Under the pieces are notes generated by a model, which saw only the letters and a list, made by a program, of their open reading frames with translations, was not told the DNA's origin and ran no database searches. Shown one piece after another: positions 48,377 through 55,374 of a stretch of 64,000 nucleotides of DNA; the first letter of the stretch is position 1, and each line of letters opens with the position of its first letter. Origin of the DNA: Streptomyces longwoodensis (lineage in GTDB: Bacteria > Actinomycetota > Actinomycetes > Streptomycetales > Streptomycetaceae); the NCBI RefSeq assembly GCF_001514125.1, contig NZ_KQ948561.1:124001-188000 (forward strand), read 5' to 3'. A program made the translations under genes and the position numbers.

Positions 48377-48544
48377 ATGAACGCAGCGACCACGGGCCTG
48401 GCGGCAGGCATGGCCCTGGGCTTCGCCGGTTACTTCGGTGGCTTCTGGGCCTTCCTGCTGGTCCTGGTCCTGGGCGCGGTCGGGCTGACCATCGGCCTGG
48501 CCGTGCAGGGCGACCTCGACCTGCGCTCCCGGGGACGACGGTGA
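48377..48544 (+). CDS. DUF2273-like small membrane protein
   Basis: A 55-residue protein with two close hydrophobic helices and the pattern G-F-A-G-Y-F-G-G-F-W-A-F-L, G-A-V-G, then G-D-L-D-L and a basic end. This is the DUF2273 pattern found beside Asp23 genes, where the protein is thought to anchor Asp23 at the membrane. Start candidates are ATG 48377 (given), GTG 48368 and GTG 48335. A GTG overlapping its stop (GTGA at 48541) begins a longer frame that may be a decayed operon gene. Confidence 0.7.
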   Translation: MNAATTGLAAGMALGFAGYFGGFWAFLLVLVLGAVGLTIGLAVQGDLDLRSRGRR

Positions 48545-48850
48545 CAGCGCGGCGCCGTCCCCCTGGACCGGGGGCGGTTCCGCGGGCGCCCGCGGCCGCT
48601 CCGGCCGGTCACGTGCGTGCCGCGTCGGCCGGTTGGCGCGCGGGCGGGGCGGGCGTCACGGTCCAGCGGCCGGCATGGATCGCGCCCGCGATCCGGGGGC
48701 GCCGCGCCGTCACGTCCACCGACGTCAGCCCGCTGGACGCGGGCCCCACACCGCCACGCGCGGAGCGAGGAGGGGACCAGCCGTTACCGTGCCGCTTTCC
48801 ACGGTCCTGCGGGAACCGCGGAACAGGGGCTCAGCTCCCTTGGAGGAATC
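48545..48850. other. Region between DUF2273-like and DUF6131 genes
   Basis: 306 bp. A plus-strand frame from GTG 48541 continues through it (A/P/R-rich; in other species another Asp23-operon gene often sits here), but no domain was recognised, so it is not called. The 3' end carries the GGAGGA ribosome-binding site of the next gene. Confidence 0.45.
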
Positions 48851-49006
48851 ATGATCATCCTTGGCGTCATCCTGCTCGTCGTGGGCTTCCTCACCGGGAT
48901 ATCCATCCTGTGGACCATCGGGATCGTCCTGGCGGTCATCGGCATCGTCCTGTGGATCGTCGGAGCGACGGGACACGCCGTCGGGGGCCGGCGCCACTAC
49001 TGGTGA
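48851..49006 (+). CDS. DUF6131-family small membrane protein
   Basis: A 51-residue protein, nearly all hydrophobic, with two helices (about 2-20 and 22-42), G-V-I-L-L-V-V-G-F-L-T-G and a short tail G-G-R-R-H-Y-W. This is the DUF6131 pattern; function unknown, often near stress genes. GGAGGA ends about 3-4 bp before the ATG at 48851. After its stop the same frame stays open for about 80 coding-like codons (49007-49255) without a start. Confidence 0.82.
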   Translation: MIILGVILLVVGFLTGISILWTIGIVLAVIGIVLWIVGATGHAVGGRRHYW

Positions 49007-49255
49007 CGGTACGACCGGTCGGCCGCCCCGGCGGCGGTCGTCCAGGAACGGCTCATCGCCCTGGTCGACGGCCTGGAACGGACGCCGCGGGAGATCCGGT
49101 CAGTGGCCCGGTCCCTGTCCCACGGCCTCAAGCGCGCGGGGCGGATCCACCTCGGACGACGCGACGCCCCTCCCCGGCCGGGTGCGGCCGGCGGACGTGG
49201 TCGTTCAGGACGCCGCCTCCTCCTCGGGCGGAGCGGCGCCCCGCGGTGCTGACCG
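49007..49255 (+). pseudogene. Start-less coding-like segment after DUF6131
   Basis: In the DUF6131 frame, past its TGA, translation gives a helical-looking stretch including V-V-Q-E-R-L-I-A-L-V-D-G-L-E-R-T-P and I-R-S-V-A-R-S-L-S-H-G-L-K-R-A, with strong GC bias at third positions. There is no ATG or GTG near its beginning. It ends in TGA at about 49253-49255, overlapping the 3' end of the opposite-strand gene at 49205. It may be a gene remnant or a 3' fragment that lost its start; family not recognised. Confidence 0.3.
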
Positions 49256-49762
49256 TGCCCGTTCCGGCACTGTTTGTTCGGCTCCTCGCGGGGTCAGCGA
49301 GAGGAGACCGGGCGTGCCGTCCGCGCCCCATGCGACGTCGATGAAGCCGGCGGCCTCCAGGCGGGCGCAGGTCGGGGCCATGGCCCCGACGGGGATGCCG
49401 AGGTCGACGCCCAGTCGCGCCCCGTCGACGACGACACGGGCCGGGGCCCGGGCGGCCCGGTGCAGCGCCCGCATGATCTCGTCCCGGTACACCTGCCGCT
49501 CCCGCAGGATCGCCATGACCTGGCGTGCCCTGGCTCCCACCGCCGGACGGAGGTCCGCGCTGCGCGCGCGTGCCGTCGCCGCGGGCCGGTCCGGGGCCGG
49601 CGCGCCGGGCCCGGGTGCGGGTGACGGGGGACCGATCCCCGGCGGCGCGTCTCCGCCGCGGACGTCAGCGACCGTGGTGTCGTGCCGGGCGTCGAGCCGG
49701 TGGATCAGTACGCAGCCGAGGGCGGCCAGGATGAGCAGGACGGCGACGAGCAGGGCGGTCAC
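49205..49762 (-). CDS. Membrane-anchored winged-helix-like protein of unknown function
   Basis: A 185-residue protein. One N-terminal helix (about 2-21) is followed by a Pro/Gly/Ala linker (to about 65) and a C-terminal domain of about 100 residues. R-Q-V-M-A-I-L-R-E-R-Q-V-Y, then P-V-G-A-M-A-P-T-C-A-R-L-E-A-A-G-F and L-S-L-T-P-R-G-A-E resemble a winged-helix MarR/PadR-like fold. The start is GTG at 49762, with GAGGAG unusually close. A GACT-N15-GGGTAC element (SigB-like) lies upstream, within the end of the DUF5994 gene. No family name is assigned. Confidence 0.6.
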   Translation of the reverse strand: MTALLVAVLLILAALGCVLIHRLDARHDTTVADVRGGDAPPGIGPPSPAPGPGAPAPDRPAATARARSADLRPAVGARARQVMAILRERQVYRDEIMRALHRAARAPARVVVDGARLGVDLGIPVGAMAPTCARLEAAGFIDVAWGADGTPGLLSLTPRGAEQTVPERARSAPRGAAPPEEEAAS

Positions 49763-49769
49763 TGACTCC

Positions 49770-50300
49770 TCACCGCCCCGGACGCCGGTCCGACACCCGG
49801 GCGAGGCCGCAGCGGGGTACCCGGAACGGCACCGCTGAGTCGTCGGCCCCCGGCGCCTGCCGCACGTCGCGGGCACCCGCCCGCTCGGCCGTACGCTCCG
49901 GATCCGGGACGCCGACGAGGCCCTCCGCCAGCAGCCGCCGGGCGCGCTGCGCACCGGCTTCGGGCGGGATCACCAGCACGTCCCGGCGACCATGGGCACA
50001 TTTCAGGGTCAGTCGGTGGGGGTCCTGCGTACCGGTGGCGGAGTCCACCCGCACCGTGCGACCGCGGACGGACACCCAGTGCGGGACGACGGGCCAGCAG
50101 GCCGGACTGATCACGACCTCCGTGACGCGCCCCCAGGGCCCGTCGAGGGCGGCTGTCAGACCCGGCAGCTCACGGGTCAGGGCCCGGGACCGGGGCCACC
50201 AGACGCCGTCCAGGCCACCGGGGGCGGGCGTCAGGGACAGGCGGACCGGAAGCGGGGGAACGCGCGGGCCGGGGGTCCTGCGGTGGATGGTCACGGACAT
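49770..50300 (-). CDS. DUF5994-family protein
   Basis: A 176-residue protein with the DUF5994 core: L-S-L-T-P, L-D-G-V-W-W-P-R-S-R-A-L, V-T-E-V-V-I-S-P-A-C-W-P, W-V-S-V-R-G-R-T-V-R-V-D-S and R-D-V-L-V-I-P-P. The family is found in actinobacteria, often in several copies; no function is established. The C-terminal 40 residues are extra and Arg/Ala/Pro-rich. It lies 7 bp before the membrane-anchored gene, so the two are probably cotranscribed. A truncated relative occurs at 45185-45553. Confidence 0.82.
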   Translation of the reverse strand: MSVTIHRRTPGPRVPPLPVRLSLTPAPGGLDGVWWPRSRALTRELPGLTAALDGPWGRVTEVVISPACWPVVPHWVSVRGRTVRVDSATGTQDPHRLTLKCAHGRRDVLVIPPEAGAQRARRLLAEGLVGVPDPERTAERAGARDVRQAPGADDSAVPFRVPRCGLARVSDRRPGR

Positions 50301-50469
50301 GGCGCGGACCCGTCCCCGGGCCGTGGTGCGACCCGGCGTCGTCGATCACCGGGAACGGCACCCGCGGCGGAGCCGGTGCACGAAGAACTCCCGGTGACGG
50401 CCAGCTTACTCCGCGCACCCCCTCCGGGGCCGGTGGCAGGTCGCGGCGGCCGGACGGAGCCGCCCGGCC

Positions 50470-50889
50470 TCAGCAGCCGCTCGCGTCCCGGCACAGCAGC
50501 CGCAGCGACCCGTGGCCCGCGAAGCAGCGGTGGGACTCCTCGACGGGGTTCCAGAGGCGGCCGTCGGGGGTGCGGACCCAGTGCTCGCCGTCGCCGGTCC
50601 ACCACTCGCCGCCGGTCTCCCGGACGATCACCTCGCCCGCGTACGCCCCGAGTCCGCGCAGGACGTGGTCCATCGCGGCCGGGGGCGTGCCCTCGCGGCG
50701 TATGTCGTCGATCATCCGGTCGACCCGCCACAGGCTCCGCGCCGAGTAGTCCAGGTGCAGCCGTGCGCCCTCGCGCAGCGTGGCCACGGCGTCGGCCGCC
50801 CAACGCACCGGCTTGGCGGCGGCGTGCGGCCGGGGCTGCTGGGGCGTCGTCGTCTCGTCGGGCGTCGTCTCGCTCATCGCACTGGTCAC
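50470..50889 (-). CDS. Hypothetical protein
   Basis: A 139-residue soluble protein. The first 25 residues are Thr/Pro/Gln-rich. The rest reads as a small alpha/beta domain with L-D-Y-S-A-R-S-L-W-R-V-D-R-M-I-D-D, L-G-A-Y-A-G-E-V-I-V-R-E-T-G-G-E-W and L-W-N-P-V-E-E-S. This resembles DUF3806/DUF6278-like proteins, but the assignment is tentative. The start is either GTG 50889 or ATG 50877; neither has a good ribosome-binding site. Confidence 0.65.
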   Translation of the reverse strand: MTSAMSETTPDETTTPQQPRPHAAAKPVRWAADAVATLREGARLHLDYSARSLWRVDRMIDDIRREGTPPAAMDHVLRGLGAYAGEVIVRETGGEWWTGDGEHWVRTPDGRLWNPVEESHRCFAGHGSLRLLCRDASGC

Positions 50890-51017
50890 ATGTACAAGAG
50901 CGGGTCCGGCGCGCCCGGTGTCACTCCTCCCGCGCGCCCTCCGTCGGAACGGCGCGGGAACGGCGCACGGTCACCGCAGCGCCCTCACACCGTGACCCCG
51001 CTGTGAGGGGCCCGCCC

Positions 51018-51608
51018 TCACGCCGTGCGTGCCCTGCGGGACACCGCCGCCCGCAGCACCCGCCTGCCCTCCGTCGACACCTCCAGCGCGCGGCGCAGGC
51101 CCTGGGCGCCGTGTTCCGCGAGGAGTTCGAGGACCGTGACCTGGCGGCGCAGCTCGGCCGCGGCGAGCGGCGGCATGCCCTCCGTGCGGCCCGCGCGGCG
51201 GGCGTCGACGTCCTCGGGGTCCTGCGCCGGGTCCAGCAGCCGGTGGATCCGCAGTGCGGCGACGGAACAGGCGTCCGCCCACTCCCGCAGCTCCGCCCCG
51301 GTGCGCCGGTCCGGCGCCGTGTCGAGCATCCGGCGGGCGAGCGCCACGGCCTCCGCCACGGCGGACTCCTCCGGGGCGGCCCCCGGCCCGCCGTCCTGGT
51401 CGCCCGCGGCCCCCTCCAGCTTGTCCCGCACCACTGCCACCAGGTCGCCCCACCGCGCGGTGTCGGAGTCCTCCATGAGGGTGCCCCACAGCGGCCGCAG
51501 GGTCTCGTCGTCGCCCCCGAGCAGCGTCACGCACCGATCCGAACAAGCCAGCCCCGCCGCGGCCAGGCCCCGCTCGTCGGCCCGCGCGATCAGTTCCACC
51601 AGGCTCAT
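51018..51608 (-). CDS. Hypothetical protein
   Basis: A 196-residue, largely helical soluble protein beginning M-S-L-V-E-L-I-A-R-A-D-E-R-G-L. It contains A-V-A-L-A-R-R-M-L-D-T-A, A-L-R-I-H-R-L-L-D-P and, at the end, L-E-L-L-A-E-H-G-A-Q-G-L-R-R-A-L-E. No known family was recognised. The ATG at 51608 follows GGAGGGAGG, a strong ribosome-binding site, and was preferred over an upstream start at 51641. It stands alone between two minus-strand genes. Confidence 0.65.
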   Translation of the reverse strand: MSLVELIARADERGLAAAGLACSDRCVTLLGGDDETLRPLWGTLMEDSDTARWGDLVAVVRDKLEGAAGDQDGGPGAAPEESAVAEAVALARRMLDTAPDRRTGAELREWADACSVAALRIHRLLDPAQDPEDVDARRAGRTEGMPPLAAAELRRQVTVLELLAEHGAQGLRRALEVSTEGRRVLRAAVSRRARTA

Positions 51609-51769
51609 CAACGCCTCCCTCCCCGGGGCGCCATCCCTCACGGAGCCCGCACTTCCCCTTACTGCGTGCCACAGCGCCGGAGTGTCACAGACCTACCACG
51701 GCAGGACGCGCCAGGAGGCGGAACGCAAGGATCCAGCCAACCGCCGGGGGACGGCACGACCCGGCAGGG

Positions 51770-53422
51770 TCAGCCCAGCCGTCCCGCCAGCGCCCGGAAC
51801 TGCGTCCACGTCAGCGTCGGCGGACGGGCGTCCCACAGCTTCTGGGCCGTCGCCCGCAGGGGCATCCGGATGCCGGCCGCCACCTGGTCCTGGGTCTGCG
51901 CGTTCGGGTAGTCGCCCCACACCGCGAAGGACCCGCCGAGGATCTGGGCGTCGTACCGCGCGGGCACGGCGGTCGAGCCGCGCAGCACCCTCGGCGTCCA
52001 CTGCTCGTAGATGAGCCGGCCGGTCGGGTAGAAGAAGTCGTTGGGCTGCCCGAGGACGTAGTACAGGTACTTGTCGTTGTAGTTGATCACCTTGCAGCCG
52101 GCGCTCAGGTACTCCCCGGGCGGCCGCGCCCCGATCTCCTTGCCCGTCCAGTACCCGACCCGGATGTCCTTGTCGGGCTGCACGGACGTCCCGCGGAAGA
52201 AGCCGTCGTTCCACGCGCGCGGGGTGCGGTGGTGGGCGCGGACCGTGGCGGCGCGGTCGTTGAGCCAGCCGGTGGTCAGGTCGGCGACGGTGCCGCCGGA
52301 GCCGTAGGCCGAGCGGGCCGCGGCGGCGAGCTGCGGGTAGGACGCCTCGGGGTCGGAGACCACCAGCGCCTGGTACTCGTCGCCGCCGAGGTTCCAGTCG
52401 GCGCCGGGGAACAGCCCGGCGTACTCGTCGAGCAGGTCGTCGACGATCTCGGCGGAGGCGTCCTTGGAGATGTCGATCGCACCGCGCGTGGCGGTGCCCT
52501 GTGCGTTGCGCAGCTGGAGGTCGGGGTGCGCGGCGATGACGGCGCCGAGGTGTCCCGGCGAGTCGATCTCCGGCACGACGGTGATGTGCCGGGCCGCCGC
52601 CAGCTGGACGATCTTCTTCACCTGCGCCTTGGTCAGGTGCTGCCGGGACACGATCTCCGGGTGGGTGTCGGAGGCGATCCGGAAGCCCTGGTCGTCGGAG
52701 AAGTGCAGCCCGAGCTCGTTGTACTTCAGGTCCCCCAGCTCGCGGACCCGGTCCTCGATCCAGCCGGCCGTGTAGTACTTGCGGGCGATGTCCACCATGA
52801 AGCCGCGCTTGGGCTTGGCCGGCTGGTCGCGCACGACGCCCTCCGGCGCGGTGCCGCCGCCGTGCACCTCCTGCTTGAGGGTGCGGGTGCCGTAGAAGAC
52901 GCCGGCGTCCGAGGGCCCGCTGATGGTGACCCGCCCGCCGCGCACGGTCATGGTGTACGACTCCGGGCCGGCGCCCTGCCCGGCGTTCAGCGTCAGCCGC
53001 AGGTCCCCGGCGCGTTCGTCGGACGCCTGCCCGGCGTACGCCAGCCCCAGCTCCCCGGCGATCAGCCGGCCCTCGTCGGCGAGGCGGGCGTCGCCGACGA
53101 CGACCCGCTTCCCGGCGGCGGGTTTCCACCCGGGTCCGCGCGCCGGCGTGTGCGAGCGGACGGCGGGGATCGTCCTCGGCGCCTGCGACAGGGGGTACGT
53201 GCGGGTCGGCGCGGGGGCCGCGCTGTGCGACGCCGTGCCCGTGGCGGCCCGGCCGCGCTCGCCGGAGCCCGCCGCCGACGCGTTCCCGCCGTCGCCGTCG
53301 CCGGACGTCGAGGCCCACACGCCCAGGCCCACGCCGAGCCCGATCGTCGCGACGAACGCCCCGGCGATCACCGCACGCTGCCTGGTCCTGCCCTGCCGTG
53401 CCCGGCGCCTGTGACTGCTCAC
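51770..53422 (-). CDS. Secreted beta-N-acetylhexosaminidase (GH20)
   Basis: A 550-residue glycoside hydrolase family 20 enzyme with a membrane anchor or signal helix at about 17-37 and a Ser/Thr/Ala/Pro linker to about 85. An N-terminal GH20b-like domain precedes the catalytic barrel. Active-site segments include G-L-H-F-S-D-D-Q-G-F-R, E-I-D-S-P-G-H and the acid/base L-G-G-D-E-Y (Asp-Glu pair). It releases N-acetylhexosamine from chitin-, peptidoglycan- or glycan-derived oligosaccharides outside the membrane. The GTG start at 53422 gives a basic N-terminus before the helix. Confidence 0.9.
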   Translation of the reverse strand: MSSHRRRARQGRTRQRAVIAGAFVATIGLGVGLGVWASTSGDGDGGNASAAGSGERGRAATGTASHSAAPAPTRTYPLSQAPRTIPAVRSHTPARGPGWKPAAGKRVVVGDARLADEGRLIAGELGLAYAGQASDERAGDLRLTLNAGQGAGPESYTMTVRGGRVTISGPSDAGVFYGTRTLKQEVHGGGTAPEGVVRDQPAKPKRGFMVDIARKYYTAGWIEDRVRELGDLKYNELGLHFSDDQGFRIASDTHPEIVSRQHLTKAQVKKIVQLAAARHITVVPEIDSPGHLGAVIAAHPDLQLRNAQGTATRGAIDISKDASAEIVDDLLDEYAGLFPGADWNLGGDEYQALVVSDPEASYPQLAAAARSAYGSGGTVADLTTGWLNDRAATVRAHHRTPRAWNDGFFRGTSVQPDKDIRVGYWTGKEIGARPPGEYLSAGCKVINYNDKYLYYVLGQPNDFFYPTGRLIYEQWTPRVLRGSTAVPARYDAQILGGSFAVWGDYPNAQTQDQVAAGIRMPLRATAQKLWDARPPTLTWTQFRALAGRLG

Positions 53423-53576
53423 CCAGCCAACCTACGACTCGTGCGTCCCGGAGGTGTCCACCACACGTTCCGAAACTCTCCCGTTCGAGTGAAATTCGGG
53501 CATCCGTCGGACACAGGATGACCGCTGTCGATAACGTGGCGTCACAGTCTTCACAGCATCCCCTGCCACATCGCTC

Positions 53577-54269
53577 GTGACGCGAGGATCCACGCTGTCC
53601 GCCCACCGCCTCCCCCACTGCCCGGGCCCGTCCGGCCGCGCGGCCATACCGGCCCTGCCCGAACAGCCCCGCCCCTGCTCCCCGCCGGTCCGCACGGCCG
53701 CCGCGACCGCCACCACGAGGGCCACCGCGGTCCGCACGGCCGCCCCGGTGCACGCCGTCTCCGTCGCGACCGGGCTCGCCCTGTTCAACGCCCTGCCCGC
53801 CGACGAGGCACGCGCCGTCCTGCTGGCCTGTCTGCACAGCCCGCGCTGGGCCCGCCGCGTGGCCGACCACCGTCCGTACCCCACGGTCGACGCCCTGCTC
53901 GCCGCGGCCGACGAGGCGGCCTACGACCTCGGCCCCGGGGACCTCGCCGAGGCCCTGGCCGCCGAAGCACTGCCGCCGCTGCCGCCCGGCACCTACGAGG
54001 CGGCCCACACGGCCCTGCGCGCGGCACACGCGGCGTACGAGGCCCGCTTCGGCCACGTCTTCGTGATCTACCTGGGCGACACCCCCGCCGGCGAGACCCT
54101 CGACCGCCTCCTCGAAGGCATCCGGTCACGATTGACCAACGATCCCGAGGAAGAACGGGTCCTCGCGGCCGAGGAACTGCGGCGGCTGGCGGGCGGACGG
54201 CTGCTGTCCCGCCTCACGGGGACCCCGGACGGCACGACCAGCCACGACGGCGCGGGGCGCGGCGCCTGA
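53577..54269 (+). CDS. OHCU decarboxylase (UraD)-like protein
   Basis: A 230-residue protein whose last 165 residues match the 2-oxo-4-hydroxy-4-carboxy-5-ureidoimidazoline decarboxylase fold: L-F-N-A-L-P, C-L-H-S-P-R-W-A-R-R-V, Y-E-A-R-F-G-H-V-F-V-I and R-S-R-L-T-N-D-P-E-E-E-R. The usual P-H-P-R-I-G segment carrying the catalytic His is replaced by D-H-R-P-Y-P-T-V-D, so urate-pathway activity is doubtful. The N-terminal 60 residues are Pro/Ala/Thr-rich; the true start may be further in. No purine-catabolism genes are adjacent. Confidence 0.75.
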   Translation: MTRGSTLSAHRLPHCPGPSGRAAIPALPEQPRPCSPPVRTAAATATTRATAVRTAAPVHAVSVATGLALFNALPADEARAVLLACLHSPRWARRVADHRPYPTVDALLAAADEAAYDLGPGDLAEALAAEALPPLPPGTYEAAHTALRAAHAAYEARFGHVFVIYLGDTPAGETLDRLLEGIRSRLTNDPEEERVLAAEELRRLAGGRLLSRLTGTPDGTTSHDGAGRGA

Positions 54270-54310
54270 CCGGTCCGCCGCGCGGCCCGGCCCGAGAAAC
54301 CCCCTAGCCC

Positions 54311-54356
54311 GTCCGGTGCCACCTCGATCACACGTCCGGTGCCTCTTCGATCACAC
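54311..54356. repeat. Tandem 23-bp direct repeat upstream of sdhC
   Basis: Two abutting 23-bp copies (54311-54333 and 54334-54356), identical at 21 of 23 positions, each GTCCGGTGCC-N3-TCGATCACAC in outline. They lie about 130-175 bp before sdhC and upstream of a TACCAT hexamer (54394-54399) that could be the -10. A regulator-binding direct repeat is inferred. Confidence 0.6.
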
Positions 54357-54486
54357 CGGCAGGCCCCCTGTGAGCACCGGCTCAGCGGGTGGATACCATG
54401 CTGGGGGCCGGTGGACCGTACCCGGCCGGGCCCGACCGACACCGAAGCCGGCGCGGCCCTAGTCCCCGCTCCCGGAGGGTTCTTCC

Positions 54487-54867
54487 GTGCCGGCTGGAAC
54501 GCTGTACCGCGGCCGGGAAGGAATGTGGTCCTGGGTGGCTCACCGAGTCACCGGCGTCCTCATCTTCTTCTTCCTGTTCGTCCACGTGCTGGACACCGCT
54601 CTCGTGCGTGTCTCCCCCGAGGACTACGACAAGGTCGTAGCCACGTACAAGACGCCGATCGTCGCCGTGCTGGAGTACGGCCTCGTCGCCGCCATCCTCT
54701 TCCACGCGCTCAACGGCCTGCGCGTCATCGCCGTCGACTTCTGGATCAAGGGCGCCCGCTACCAGAAGCAGATGCTCTGGACCGTGGTCGGCCTGTGGGT
54801 CGTGCTGATGCTCGGGGCGGTCTACCCCGTCCTCGGCCACGCCGCTCGTGAACTGTTCGGGAGCTGA
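54487..54867 (+). CDS. sdhC: Succinate dehydrogenase cytochrome b556 subunit
   Basis: A 126-residue membrane anchor with three helices (about 20-38, 58-77, 95-115). The conserved S-W-V-A-H-R-V-T-G (15-23) and the helix-1 His33 are typical of SdhC, contributing to the quinone and heme region. It anchors the SdhAB catalytic pair in the membrane for succinate oxidation linked to menaquinone. The start is GTG at 54487 after GGAGG. It leads the sdhCDAB operon, 5 bp before sdhD. Confidence 0.93.
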   Translation: MPAGTLYRGREGMWSWVAHRVTGVLIFFFLFVHVLDTALVRVSPEDYDKVVATYKTPIVAVLEYGLVAAILFHALNGLRVIAVDFWIKGARYQKQMLWTVVGLWVVLMLGAVYPVLGHAARELFGS

Positions 54868-54872
54868 CGCAC

Positions 54873-55355
54873 ATGTCCACGACTGAAACCACCGCGTCCG
54901 GGATCGGCCCCGTCGAGGGCGGCTCGGTCTACAACGTCGACAACCCCGCGCCCCTCATCGAGGCCCCGCGCAAGCGCACCAAGAAGTCCCCGAAGTCGAC
55001 CCGGGGCAACTTCGAGATGGCGGCCTGGCTCTTCATGCGCCTGTCCGGCGTGGTGCTGGTCGTCCTGGTCATCGGTCACCTGCTGATCCAGCTGGTGCTG
55101 GACGGCGGCGTCTCCAAGATCGGCTTCGCCTTCGTGGCCGGCCGCTGGGCGTCCCCGTTCTGGCAGGTCTGGGACCTGCTGATGCTGTGGCTCGCGATGC
55201 TGCACGGCGCCAACGGCCTGCGCACGGTCATCAACGACTACGCGGAGCACGCCCAGACCCGGCTGTGGCTCAAGGGCCTGCTCTACACCGCCACGGTGTT
55301 CACCATCCTGCTGGGCACGCTGGTGATCTTCACCTTCGACCCGAACATCCGCTAG
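54873..55355 (+). CDS. sdhD: Succinate dehydrogenase hydrophobic membrane anchor subunit
   Basis: A 160-residue protein. A hydrophilic N-terminus with the basic run R-K-R-T-K-K-S-P-K (about 33-41) precedes three helices. R-L-S-G-V-V-L-V-V-L-V-I-G-H-L-L carries the likely heme-ligand His, and M-L-H-G-A-N-G-L-R-T-V-I-N-D-Y is the SdhD signature. It completes the membrane domain with SdhC. Start ATG 54873, 5 bp after the sdhC stop, with GGGAG upstream. It is followed by sdhA after 19 bp. Confidence 0.93.
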   Translation: MSTTETTASGIGPVEGGSVYNVDNPAPLIEAPRKRTKKSPKSTRGNFEMAAWLFMRLSGVVLVVLVIGHLLIQLVLDGGVSKIGFAFVAGRWASPFWQVWDLLMLWLAMLHGANGLRTVINDYAEHAQTRLWLKGLLYTATVFTILLGTLVIFTFDPNIR

Positions 55356-55374
55356 GCACGGGGCTGCGAGAATC

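Noticed and set aside
48541..49344. Plus-strand frame starting in a GTGA overlap with the DUF2273-like gene
   Set aside because: The coupled start is attractive, but the translation is Ala/Pro/Arg-rich, has no recognised Asp23-operon domain and overlaps DUF6131 in another frame. It may be a decayed gene but is not supported as a CDS.
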